Origin: Gammaproteobacteria bacterium
Lineage (GTDB): Bacteria; Pseudomonadota; Gammaproteobacteria; Pseudomonadales; Azotimanducaceae
Length of the DNA: 64,000 bases
Assembly (NCBI GenBank): GCA_030425195.1
Contig: JAUIAV010000004.1
Coordinates: 62,001-126,000, forward strand
Reading direction: 5' to 3'
Part shown: piece by piece, positions 56,947-64,000 of the stretch
Position numbering within the stretch: the first letter of the stretch is position 1
Layout of the letters: each line of letters begins with the position of its first letter
Position numbers and translations under genes: made by a program
The notes under the pieces: generated by a model
Databases searched by the model: none
Told to the model about the DNA's origin: nothing
What the model saw: only the letters and a program-made list of their open reading frames with translations

Positions 56947-57948
56947 ATGCATGCAGTCGACGAAGAAGTCATCCGTAAAGTCCAGGCCTGGTTGAACGCA
57001 GGCAGCAACTGCTGGCTGGCCACGGTCATCGGCACCTGGGGTTCCTCTCCGAGACCCGTGGGCTCCCTGCTCGCCTGTGACCCGGACGGCCACATCGTCG
57101 GTTCGCTCTCCGGCGGCTGCGTGGAAGACGATCTGCTGGAGAAGCTGACGCGAGGAGAGCTCGCCCGGGATCAGGCTCAGTTCTTCACCTACGGGGTGAG
57201 CGATGAGGAATCGGAGAAATTCGGGCTGCCCTGCGGCGGCAGTCTGCGCATCGTCATCGAACCGCTCTCACCGGACCCGGATACCCGCGCACACGTGGAT
57301 CACCTGTGCACGGGACTTACCGGGCGGCGACACGTGCAGCGGACCGTGGATCTGAAAAAACAGGTGAAACTCACCGCGGACGCCGACGGCTATGCGCCAC
57401 TCGAGTGGGACGAGGTGAACCAGCGCCTCAAGCATACCTACGGTCCCCGGCAGCAGCTGTTCATCATCGGCGCCGGCATGGTCTCCCAGTATCTCGCGAG
57501 CATGGCGCAGAACCTCGACTACGCCATCACCGTCTGTGATCCCCGCCAGCAGATGCTGGACGATTTTCCCGTCGCCGGCGTCAATCGGGTCTGCGACATG
57601 CCGGACGATGCCGTTCGGGCCATGGCGAGCGACGCCAGCTCTGCCATCGTCGCCCTCACCCATGATCCACGGATCGACGACATGGGTCTGATGGAGGCGC
57701 TGAAAACCGATGCCTTTTACGTCGGTGCGCTCGGCTCGAGCCGCACCAGCGCAAACCGGCGGGAACGACTGAAGGCCCTGGACCTGAGCGACGCCGAGCT
57801 CGATCGTCTTCACGCGCCGGTGGGTCTGCCCATCGGCAGCAAGACGCCACCGGAGATCGCCATCGCCATTCTTGCCGAAATCACCGCCGTCAAGTCCGGA
57901 AGCCACGCCGCGGCCACTGAACGTCTTGCGGCTCTGAGTGCCGGCTGA
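56947..57948 (+). CDS. XdhC-family molybdenum cofactor maturation protein
   Basis: A 333-residue protein. N-terminal GTWGSSPRPVGSLLACDPDGHIVGSLSGGCVEDDL and the middle PCGGSLRIVIEPL are the XdhC_CoxI domain. The C-terminal Rossmann domain starts LFIIGAGMVSQYLASMA and ends VGLPIGSKTPPEIAIAILAEI. XdhC proteins bind molybdenum cofactor, help its sulfuration and insert it into xanthine-oxidase-type enzymes. The only such enzyme in the window is IorAB at 1.0-3.8 kb. It overlaps the following mocA-like gene by 11 bases. Confidence 0.92.
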   Translation: MHAVDEEVIRKVQAWLNAGSNCWLATVIGTWGSSPRPVGSLLACDPDGHIVGSLSGGCVEDDLLEKLTRGELARDQAQFFTYGVSDEESEKFGLPCGGSLRIVIEPLSPDPDTRAHVDHLCTGLTGRRHVQRTVDLKKQVKLTADADGYAPLEWDEVNQRLKHTYGPRQQLFIIGAGMVSQYLASMAQNLDYAITVCDPRQQMLDDFPVAGVNRVCDMPDDAVRAMASDASSAIVALTHDPRIDDMGLMEALKTDAFYVGALGSSRTSANRRERLKALDLSDAELDRLHAPVGLPIGSKTPPEIAIAILAEITAVKSGSHAAATERLAALSAG

Positions 57949-58528
57949 CGCCTCCAAGCACCCGGCCGGCGGCGCGCTGATTCTGGCAGCCGGTTTCGGG
58001 CGCCGGTTCGGCAGCGACAAGCGGATCTTCCGGCTCCCGGACGGACGCACGCTCCTCGAAGGCACCATCGAACGCTACACGTCCGTCTATCCGGACGTCT
58101 GCGTGGTGCTGCGGCCGGATGACGGATCGCTCGAATCCACCCTGCGCGATCTCTCAGCACCGCTGCGGATAGCCCACGCAGCAGAGGCATCGCTCGGCAT
58201 GGGACACTCGCTCGCTGCCGGAATCCGGTCCATCCGCGGCGACTGGCGCTGGGCATCCGTCGCCCTCGGTGACATGCCGTTCGTCAGGGGAGAAACACTG
58301 CACGCACTGCTCGAGCGGTTCTTCAGCGCCGGTGCCGACACCATCGTGGTGCCCGAATACGACGGGAGACCCGGACACCCGGTCACCTTTCCGGCCAGCT
58401 GTTTTTCCGCCATGGCGGAACTCCAGGGAGATCAGGGAGCGCGCGGGATCATCCTCGAGGCCGAACGCGTGATCCGTTACGCCGTCGACGATCCCGGCGT
58501 GCTGGAGGACGTGGATACCCCGCTCTAG
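57938..58528 (+). CDS. MobA-like nucleotidyltransferase (MocA type)
   Basis: A 196-residue nucleotidyltransferase. LILAAGFGRRFGSDKRIF is the nucleotide loop and ALGDMPFVRGETL the metal-binding region. With XdhC next door it most likely attaches CMP to molybdopterin, as MocA does for xanthine-dehydrogenase-family enzymes. GTG at 57938 overlaps the xdhC end. The end converges on NAD kinase, 48 bases apart. Confidence 0.88.
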   Translation: MPADASKHPAGGALILAAGFGRRFGSDKRIFRLPDGRTLLEGTIERYTSVYPDVCVVLRPDDGSLESTLRDLSAPLRIAHAAEASLGMGHSLAAGIRSIRGDWRWASVALGDMPFVRGETLHALLERFFSAGADTIVVPEYDGRPGHPVTFPASCFSAMAELQGDQGARGIILEAERVIRYAVDDPGVLEDVDTPL

Positions 58529-58576
58529 GGAGCCTCTGACCAGATATGCGCAACGCTGCGTGGCCGGAGGCCGACC

Positions 58577-59485
58577 CTACTCGCTGCCGCCACCGAGCCG
58601 GGACGCCCAGTCCAGTTTGCTGCGGCAGGATTCGAAGAAGCTGTGTTCCAGCGGATAGATCAGCCGCAGCGGTGTCTCGTACTTGGAAATCACCACGTCG
58701 TCGTCCGATTCCAGACGGAAGTCCACCTGCGAATCGCAGCTGATTCTGGCGTTCTGATCCGAGCCACCCACGCTGACCCGGATCTCCGATCGCCCCCGAA
58801 CCACCAGGGGCCGTGAGGTAAGCGTATGGGGAAACATGGGGACCACGACGATGGCGTCCAGGCTCGGGTGCATGATGGGTCCCCCGGCACTCAGCGCATA
58901 GGCGGTGGACCCCGTGGGCGATGCGATGATCAGACCGTCCGAGCGCTGGTCGTAAACGAATTCGTCGTCGATCCAGAGCGAGATCTCCATCATCCGGGCC
59001 ATGCCGCCCTGATGCACCACCACATCGTTCAGTGCCGGTGACTGTGCCACCTCGGCGCCGTCCCGCATGACCCGCGCATGCAGCAGAAAGTGATCCTCTT
59101 CCCGGAACCGTCCGGCCAGCACGTCCCCCAGCGCCGCCTCGATCTGCTCCGGGGCGATGTCCGCCAGGAATCCCAGGCCGCCGCGGTTCACACCGACCAC
59201 CGGCACACCGCAGTGGGCCAGGTCCCGGCCGACCCCCAGCAGGCTGCCGTCGCCGCCCACCACCACGATCAGATCCGCCCGCTCGCCGAGCTCTAGACGT
59301 GCTGCCCGCTCGTAGCGATCGCGATCCTTGCGCCGCCCGTTGCCCATGATCCTGGCCGTATCTGCTTCCACGACCACCTTGACGCCTTTTTCGAGCAGCA
59401 GCTTCAGCACGATCTCGAGGGAGTCGCGTATGGTGGCCGTGCCACGGCGGCCGATCAGGCCAACGGTGGAAAATGAACTTGTCAT
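58577..59485 (-). CDS. nadK: NAD kinase
   Basis: A 302-residue kinase that phosphorylates NAD+ to NADP+. VVVGGDGSLLGVGR carries the GGDG motif and the general-base Asp; NRGGLGFLADI, RSDGLIIASPTGSTAYALSAGGPI and PMFPHTLTSRPLVV are family hallmarks. It lies divergent from cysE with 122 bases between the starts. Longer frames on the same strand are shadows. Confidence 0.96.
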   Translation of the reverse strand: MTSSFSTVGLIGRRGTATIRDSLEIVLKLLLEKGVKVVVEADTARIMGNGRRKDRDRYERAARLELGERADLIVVVGGDGSLLGVGRDLAHCGVPVVGVNRGGLGFLADIAPEQIEAALGDVLAGRFREEDHFLLHARVMRDGAEVAQSPALNDVVVHQGGMARMMEISLWIDDEFVYDQRSDGLIIASPTGSTAYALSAGGPIMHPSLDAIVVVPMFPHTLTSRPLVVRGRSEIRVSVGGSDQNARISCDSQVDFRLESDDDVVISKYETPLRLIYPLEHSFFESCRSKLDWASRLGGGSE

Positions 59486-59607
59486 CGCCCGGGTGTCCTA
59501 AGAGAAGTACCATCCAACCTGCCGGCACGTTACCCTGCGCGGCCTGGCGGGACAATGCCCGCCCATCGCCGGGGACATCGCCAGCGAGAGAAACGAGGAG
59601 AGGAAGC

Positions 59608-60465
59608 ATGAGCAGCGTGCTCACGCCCAACATCAGGGAACGGTACGAACAGCTGCTGCGGGAAATTCCCACGGAACGCCCCGTGGCCGACACGGACGAT
59701 CTGTGGCACCTCATGCGCTCGGAGGCGGATGCCAGGGCTCAGGAGGAACCCATACTCGGCAGCTACTTCCATGCGACGATCCTCAACCATCAGACGTTCG
59801 GCTCCGCGCTGAGCTTCCGGCTCGCCTCCAAGCTCGACAATCCCATGCTGCCGACCATGCTGATCCGGGATGTGATCACCCAGGCCATGACGGACGACCC
59901 CGACATTCTGCGGGCGGCCGAGATCGACATGCTCGCCATCTTCTCCAGGGACCCCGCCTGTGAGGATCTGACCACGCCCTTCCTCTTCTACAAGGGCTTT
60001 CATGCCCTTCAGGCCCATCGGATCGCCAACTGGCTCTGGCAGAACGGGCGCCGCACGCTGGCCCAGTTTTTCCAGAGTCAGATCAGTGTCACCCTGGGCG
60101 TGGACTTTCATCCGGCCGCCCGTGTGGGCTCCGGCATCATGCTCGACCACGCCACCGGCATCGTCGTCGGGGAAACCGCGGTGATCGAAGACGACGTGTC
60201 GATACTCCACTCGGTCACCCTCGGAGGTACGGGCAAGACGGGCGGCGACCGTCATCCGAAGATCCGCCGCGGTGTTCTGCTCGCCGCCGGCTGCAAGATC
60301 ATCGGCAACATCGAGGTGGGAGAAGGCGCGAAGGTCGGTGCCGGTAGCGTGGTGCTGGACAACGTTCCACCCCACGTGACGGTTGCCGGTGTTCCGGCGA
60401 AGATCGTCGGCCGCACGGCCGAGGCCATCCCCTCTCATGACATGAATCAGAACTGGGAGGTCTGA
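59608..60465 (+). CDS. cysE: Serine O-acetyltransferase
   Basis: A 285-residue hexapeptide-repeat enzyme of cysteine synthesis that makes O-acetylserine from serine and acetyl-CoA. The N-terminal helical part (IFSRDPACEDLTTPFLFYKGFHALQAHRIA) and left-handed beta-helix (HATGIVVGETAVIEDDVSILHSVTLGGTGK) are typical. The C-terminal tail ends NQNWEV, near the Ile-rich end that docks cysteine synthase in homologues. GAGGAGAGGA precedes the ATG. Its stop shares a base with the zinc-ribbon gene start. Confidence 0.95.
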   Translation: MSSVLTPNIRERYEQLLREIPTERPVADTDDLWHLMRSEADARAQEEPILGSYFHATILNHQTFGSALSFRLASKLDNPMLPTMLIRDVITQAMTDDPDILRAAEIDMLAIFSRDPACEDLTTPFLFYKGFHALQAHRIANWLWQNGRRTLAQFFQSQISVTLGVDFHPAARVGSGIMLDHATGIVVGETAVIEDDVSILHSVTLGGTGKTGGDRHPKIRRGVLLAAGCKIIGNIEVGEGAKVGAGSVVLDNVPPHVTVAGVPAKIVGRTAEAIPSHDMNQNWEV

Positions 60466-60665
60466 TGGCGGATCCCCGATGCCCACAGTGCGATGTGGCC
60501 GGTATGAGTCACATCGTCTCGAAGGAAAGCACCGAGCGATCAAAGACCAAGCAGCCCTGGTTTCTGGTCGTCCACTGCGACCAGTGCGGGCACGTCTACG
60601 GTGTGCTGGCCAAACATACGTTCAGCCAGCCCGTCACTCCCAGGCTGACTCTGCCCGGCCTCTGA
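60465..60665 (+). CDS. Small zinc-ribbon protein coupled to cysE
   Basis: A 66-residue protein with CPQC (residues 6-9) and CDQCGHVYG (38-46), a two-CxxC zinc ribbon. The TGATG overlap (60463-60467) with cysE means translation by the same ribosomes. No known enzyme fold apart from the ribbon. It could be a regulator, a metal store or a sulfur-transfer accessory; nothing supports one over another. Confidence 0.75.
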   Translation: MADPRCPQCDVAGMSHIVSKESTERSKTKQPWFLVVHCDQCGHVYGVLAKHTFSQPVTPRLTLPGL

Positions 60666-60690
60666 GCTTCCGGGACTGCTGAGCAGGCCC

Positions 60691-61332
60691 TCAGGCGGGT
60701 GCCGCCGCCAGCCTGACCTTGGCCCGCTCGATGACCTGTGCGATCACGCCGGGTTCCTGAGCGCCTGGCAGCGCGTAGGTACCGGCGAACACGAAACAGG
60801 GCACACCGGTGACTCCGATCATGGATGCCCGCTCGATCTCCCGCCGGACCTCGACGGTACCGGCATCCGACGCCAGATACGCTGCCGTCCCGGCGCGATT
60901 CATGCCCACCGTTTCCGCCGCGTCGAGGAGCACATCGGCGGTACCCACATCCTCACCGCGCTCGAAATAGGCAGAGAACAGCCGGTCCGCCAGCTCGTGC
61001 TGGAGGCCGGCTTCACGTGCGTGGTGAATCAGTCTGTGACCGAGAAAGGTGTTAGGCATGCGCTCGATACGGCTGTAATCCATATCGATGCCGATGCTGC
61101 CGGCTTCCTCCTCGATCCTCTGCCGGCCGGCCGTTGCGCCACCGCCCGGATATCGCTGGCGGACGAACTCGGCCCTGTCCATGCCCGCTTCCGGAATGCC
61201 CGGATACAGCTGATAGGCCCGCCAGATGATGTTGACGCCTTCACCGACTCCGGTCGCAAGCGCCTCGTCCAGCCGCCGCTTGCCGATGAAGCACCAGGGG
61301 CAGATCAGGTCGGAAAAAATCTCGAGATTCAT
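60691..61332 (-). CDS. FrnE-like DsbA-family oxidoreductase
   Basis: A 213-residue cytoplasmic thioredoxin-fold protein with a helical insert. LICPWCFIGKRRLDEAL gives the CxxC (Cys11, Cys14) and GVTGVPCFVFAG the cis-proline loop. It belongs with FrnE and 2-hydroxychromene isomerase relatives, thiol-disulfide enzymes acting in the cytoplasm. ATG at 61332 with GAGGA is chosen over 61347. Divergent from the 61376 gene by 43 bases. Confidence 0.9.
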   Translation of the reverse strand: MNLEIFSDLICPWCFIGKRRLDEALATGVGEGVNIIWRAYQLYPGIPEAGMDRAEFVRQRYPGGGATAGRQRIEEEAGSIGIDMDYSRIERMPNTFLGHRLIHHAREAGLQHELADRLFSAYFERGEDVGTADVLLDAAETVGMNRAGTAAYLASDAGTVEVRREIERASMIGVTGVPCFVFAGTYALPGAQEPGVIAQVIERAKVRLAAAPA

Positions 61333-61375
61333 GGCCGACGTCCTCACAGGCGGGTTCGGGTATCATCATCCGACC

Positions 61376-61846
61376 ATGTCTGATCTCGATCAACCGTCAT
61401 CCGCCGGAACCGGCGACGCACCGCTCTACGGTCCCCGGGGAATCATCATCGGCACCATTCTCGGCTCTCTGGCCGCCGGCGTGCTGATGATTTCGCTGAA
61501 CTATCTCGCGCTCGGACGCGCAAACCTGGCCAGATCCGTGGGGCTTGCCGGAATCGCCGTGTTCCTCGCTTTCATCGGTCTGACCTTTCTGGTCCCGCAG
61601 ACCCTGGGCGTGGCGCTGCTGCTCAGCGTGGTACAGGCACTGATTGCGTATTTTCTCGTGGACCGGCTGCAGGGAGCGGCCATTGCCTACCACATGAGCC
61701 ACGGCGGCCGGATGCATTCGAGCGTGCGTGCGGCACTGGTGGGATTTCTGACCGGGACCACGCTGTTCTTCGTGCTGATCATGCTCACGGCACTGTATCT
61801 GACCGCGACCGGACAGGTTCCGGAAGGTCCTGCACCCGCCGCCTGA
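61376..61846 (+). CDS. Membrane protein, function unknown
   Basis: A 156-residue inner-membrane protein with four predicted helices, at about 23-46, 53-72, 75-95 and 115-140. A short acidic N-terminus (SDLDQPSSAGTGDAP) and a loop with YHMSHGGRMHSS are the only polar parts. No family recognised. It is alone on its strand, ending 33 bases before the convergent coiled-coil gene. Confidence 0.7.
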   Translation: MSDLDQPSSAGTGDAPLYGPRGIIIGTILGSLAAGVLMISLNYLALGRANLARSVGLAGIAVFLAFIGLTFLVPQTLGVALLLSVVQALIAYFLVDRLQGAAIAYHMSHGGRMHSSVRAALVGFLTGTTLFFVLIMLTALYLTATGQVPEGPAPAA

Positions 61847-61879
61847 GACGACCGCGCCCGCTGCCGGTTGTTCTGAAGG

Positions 61880-62644
61880 TCAGGGATCTCCGCGCAGCAG
61901 TGCCTGCAGACGACGGCTCTTCTGCTGTTCCTGGCGCAGCTCGGATTTGAGTGCCTGGATCTCCTCGCGGCAGGATCTGATCTGAGTCAGGTAGGTCTGC
62001 TGCTGCTCGGCCATTTCCTCTCGATACTTGCTGGACACCTCCGAGAGCCGTTCATTGTGCTGCCGGATCAGGTTCTGCAGATCGAGCTTCCCTTCTTCGC
62101 CGAACGTCTCGTTGAGGCGCGCTTCCATCATCTGAACGCTGCCTTTTCCGTTCTCCACCAGTTCCAGGTCGTCGTCCGTCATCCGGTTGAGCGCGCCGGA
62201 AGGCTTCAGCCCGAGCCGGTTGCGCCAGACGATCTTCTGCACCAGGTCGATGGAGCCGTGCTCGGAGTCGGCCACGGGCTCCCACATATTCACTGAATGC
62301 CAGGGTACCGGACATTTTCCGCGGCAGGCGAGACGGATCGGTCCCGCACCCAGGTCGGGGCCCGGACCCGCGTTGTCCGCCAGATAACGGAGAGGAAGAT
62401 TGAAGTTCCGGTCTGCCCGGCCGTTCTCGTCCACCTTGAAGGAGAAAAAGACCATGGCACGCACGGACAGAGCGGCCCCCACCACCGCGAACGCAGCTTT
62501 GACCACGCTGGCGGCAAACTGGCTCAGATCGGCACCGCCGCCAATCAGTGCTTCGAAATCCGAGGCCGTGTATTCCGAGTCGATGCCGCTCAAATCCGCA
62601 TCGAACAGCAACACGACCTCCTCGTATCCATCCTGCTCAGTCAC
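61880..62644 (-). CDS. Hypothetical protein with C-terminal coiled coil
   Basis: A 254-residue soluble protein. About residues 1-170 form an undefined domain with two cysteines (RLACRGKCPVPWHS). Residues 180-250 are a long helix with heptads (LIRQHNERLSEVSSKYREEM...). The GTG start has AAGGA 13 bases upstream, a weak fit. There is no signal peptide or known motif. It may self-assemble through the coiled coil. Function unknown. Confidence 0.65.
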   Translation of the reverse strand: MTEQDGYEEVVLLFDADLSGIDSEYTASDFEALIGGGADLSQFAASVVKAAFAVVGAALSVRAMVFFSFKVDENGRADRNFNLPLRYLADNAGPGPDLGAGPIRLACRGKCPVPWHSVNMWEPVADSEHGSIDLVQKIVWRNRLGLKPSGALNRMTDDDLELVENGKGSVQMMEARLNETFGEEGKLDLQNLIRQHNERLSEVSSKYREEMAEQQQTYLTQIRSCREEIQALKSELRQEQQKSRRLQALLRGDP

Positions 62645-62776
62645 GACCTTCCGTCATCCTTTACCGTGACCGGAATCCATAGTTTCCGGAAGTCGGAATT
62701 AAAGCAGGAGTTGGCGTTTCAGGCCGAGGAAACCATCACGAAAACAGTGGGATAGCCGTCTTCCTGAGATTGGACG

Positions 62777-62893
62777 CTAGAGTTCGTAGGCGTCCACCCA
62801 GACGGGCTCTTCGTCATTGTCCGGGGCCGCGTCCTGCGGGCTGCCGGGCGTTTCACCGGCCCAGTCCGGCTCGGTCAGTTCTTCCAGTTCCAT
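62777..62893 (-). CDS. Putative 38-residue acidic small protein
   Basis: ATG at 62893 to TAG at 62777 encodes 38 residues, MELEELTEPDWAGE... ending VWVDAYEL, strongly acidic and without a ribosome site better than GAAG. The high share of G/C third positions and the balanced composition suggest coding. It stands alone between the 61880 gene and the 63023 gene on the same strand. Possibly a small regulator or a spurious frame. Confidence 0.35.
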   Translation of the reverse strand: MELEELTEPDWAGETPGSPQDAAPDNDEEPVWVDAYEL

Positions 62894-63022
62894 GGATGCT
62901 TCGCTCTTTGTGTCGTGCTGTCTTTTCGCGGGCGGCAGTCTAGAGCCCGGGCATGACGCGGAGATGATCGGAATATGACAGTTTGTGTGCCTTTAACGTC
63001 ACCCAAAAACGGCACACGACGC

Positions 63023-63220
63023 TCAGATCCGCGGATCTCCCGCCTCCAGGCGGCCAGCGATGTCCCCGTAATGAAAGGCGGCCCTCTGGGGTCTGGGTTC
63101 CTCGGTGGCCGGCGCGGTCTGCTCCGCATAGACCATCATTTCACCGGAAAGCTGGCGAACGTCGACCACCCGGTACTCTCCGTCGCCGACGGAGAAAGTG
63201 CGTCCAAGTATGTCCTGCAT
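63023..63220 (-). CDS. Small hypothetical protein
   Basis: A 65-residue protein, MQDILGRTFSVGDGEYRVVDVR to RLEAGDPRI. GAGG is five bases before the ATG at 63220; a TTG at 63238 would add six residues. The sequence has a beta-strand-like start and a charged end. No family recognised. It is transcribed away from the DUF454 control region. Confidence 0.55.
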   Translation of the reverse strand: MQDILGRTFSVGDGEYRVVDVRQLSGEMMVYAEQTAPATEEPRPQRAAFHYGDIAGRLEAGDPRI

Positions 63221-63361
63221 GATGTCCTCGATGCGCAAGTACTACACCCGCAGCATAGAGAGCCCGCATGACGGTAGGGTTATGGGGTTGTAATGACTGT
63301 TCGGCGAGATTCACCGCATTCTGGTCTGAGCCGCCAGGAGACACCGAATTTAGCTTTTATA

Positions 63362-63374
63362 AATCAATGAGTTA
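63362..63374 (+). promoter_or_regulatory. IHF-type binding site
   Basis: AATCAATGAGTTA matches the IHF consensus WATCAANNNNTTR at every fixed position. It sits in a local AT-rich block (about 63346-63377) and ends four bases before the -24 element. The spacing is closer than at the TM2 gene (6332-6344), but the combination is the same. Confidence 0.5.
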
Positions 63375-63377
63375 TCT

Positions 63378-63395
63378 TTGGCTCGATGGTTGCAT
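63378..63395 (+). promoter_or_regulatory. Putative sigma54 (-24/-12) promoter for the DUF454 protein
   Basis: TTGGCTCGATGGTTGCAT fits the RpoN consensus YTGGCACG-N4-TTGCW with a single change (T for A in TGGCAC). GG at 63380-63381 and GC at 63392-63393 are ten bases apart. The transcript would start near 63405, 33 bases before the ATG at 63438. Confidence 0.6.
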
Positions 63396-63437
63396 GACCC
63401 TGGTGATTCGAACCGATCCGGACAGGAAATATCGAGA

Positions 63438-63722
63438 ATGATCAAACGTGCCCTGCTGATTCTGCTCGCCATCGCCTTCACCGGTCTCGGCCTGATCGGC
63501 CTCGTCGTGCCAATCCTGCCCGGCTTTCTGTTCCTGATTCTGGCCGCCGTCTGTGTCAGCGCGCTCTCACCGCGCTTCGGACGCCGGCTGGACCGTCATC
63601 CGGCCTGGCGCAGCTGGCGTCTGCGCTGGCGGGAAAGCAGCGGCATGCCCCTTCACCGCCGGCTGCAGCTGATGTTCTGGCTGAGCGCGGAAGCCGCCAT
63701 GAAGGCCGTCAACCGGCGCTGA
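63438..63722 (+). CDS. DUF454 (YbaN-family) membrane protein
   Basis: A 94-residue inner-membrane protein. GLGLIGLVVPILPGFLFLILAAVCVS is the DUF454 signature, with a Pro-containing pair of helices in residues 5-45, followed by a basic tail (RFGRRLDRHPAWRSWRLRWRE). YbaN-type proteins have no established role. It has its own likely sigma54 promoter and ends 15 bases before the convergent glutathione S-transferase stop. Confidence 0.82.
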   Translation: MIKRALLILLAIAFTGLGLIGLVVPILPGFLFLILAAVCVSALSPRFGRRLDRHPAWRSWRLRWRESSGMPLHRRLQLMFWLSAEAAMKAVNRR

Positions 63723-63737
63723 GGCCCCCGGACGGCA

Positions 63738-64000
63738 TCAGGGCCTGACGAACAGAGCCTCGCAACCGGTACCCTGAAGCAGATCGTCCACCCGCGCCCT
63801 CTCCTCCGCCTCCAGCGCCACGTAGGCCTGCCGCAGCCACTGCAGACATCGGGCCTGGTAAGGGAAGGGTTTCTGAATCCAGGACCGGCCGCCGATCTCG
63901 GTACTGACCTCTTCCGCTCCGGACTCGATGGCCGAGGCATTCGCCAGCAGCACAGGGACGTAGGTGCGACCCACCTCTTCGAGCAGCGCCTTGAGGGTCG
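63738..64000 (-). CDS. Glutathione S-transferase family protein, C-terminal part
   Basis: The frame on the minus strand is open from the window edge to the TGA at 63740-63738, giving the last 87 residues of a longer protein. The sequence (TYVPVLLANASAIESG, GRSWIQKPFPYQARCLQWLRQAY, VDDLLQGTGCEALF) resembles the C-terminal helical domain of a group of proteobacterial glutathione S-transferases. The thioredoxin domain lies outside the window, so activity cannot be judged. Confidence 0.75.
   Translation of the reverse strand, partial: TLKALLEEVGRTYVPVLLANASAIESGAEEVSTEIGGRSWIQKPFPYQARCLQWLRQAYVALEAEERARVDDLLQGTGCEALFVRP

Noticed and set aside
63724-63746. AGGCCC/GGGCCT hairpin between DUF454 and the GST gene as a terminator
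   Set aside because: The stem is short, overlaps the GST stop codon and has no T-run on either strand.

Overview
This is one contiguous stretch of a GC-rich (roughly 60-65 %) gammaproteobacterial chromosome. No rRNA, tRNA, CRISPR array, transposase or phage gene was seen. Gene order from about 8 kb onward (nqrFEDCBA, gap, mfd, csiV, methylthioinosine phosphorylase, lexA, topA, then the moxR/bat operon, pepN, DUF2797, rhomboid, NAD kinase) resembles, from memory, the PA2994-PA3090 part of Pseudomonas aeruginosa. The inserted genes and the proteins themselves look unlike the genus Pseudomonas. A non-Pseudomonas member of Pseudomonadales or a related marine-type lineage is the best guess; this is inference and no search was run.

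Region 1 (1-8.1 kb) is accessory: a truncated gene end, a DUF2799 lipoprotein, an IorAB-type molybdenum hydroxylase, a deazaflavin-type nitroreductase homologue, an ankyrin protein, a class V aminotransferase, a double-TM2 membrane protein behind a sigma54/IHF-type control region, and a class III CoA-transferase. Region 2 (8.1-21.9 kb, minus strand) is energy metabolism: the six-gene Na+-NQR operon, a long-form GAPDH, a 170-bp palindromic intergenic element, a 2-oxoacid:ferredoxin oxidoreductase (fused gamma-alpha plus beta) with an FAD/4Fe-4S partner, and a retropepsin-like protease. Region 3 (22-36.5 kb) is DNA repair and topology plus envelope: mfd-csiV, a purine-salvage/MscS operon, a LolA-like plus SPOR-barrel pair, lexA with two SOS boxes, topA and a universal stress protein.

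Region 4 (36.5-45.4 kb) holds soluble lytic transglycosylase, tatD (apparently CTG-initiated), a glutaredoxin and a C39-like peptidase whose start codons overlap head to head, a RimJ-like acetyltransferase, an S9 peptidase, D-Ala-D-Ala ligase and AmtB. Region 5 (45.6-52.4 kb) is a tightly overlapping six-gene moxR-bat operon. Region 6 (52.5-64 kb) has pepN, DUF2797, a GlpG-like rhomboid, xdhC-mocA (possibly serving the IorAB enzyme), NAD kinase, cysE coupled to a 66-residue zinc ribbon, an FrnE-like DsbA, several small unknown proteins, a DUF454 membrane protein behind a second sigma54/IHF-type region, and the end of a glutathione S-transferase.

The most unusual signals are the two matching IHF plus -24/-12 control regions in front of small membrane proteins at opposite ends of the window, the 170-bp element with perfect 30-bp inverted ends, the overlapping divergent start codons at 39.53 kb, the SPOR-beta-barrel fusion, and two genes whose best start is CTG. 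I found nothing I would call a complete new defence or mobile system.
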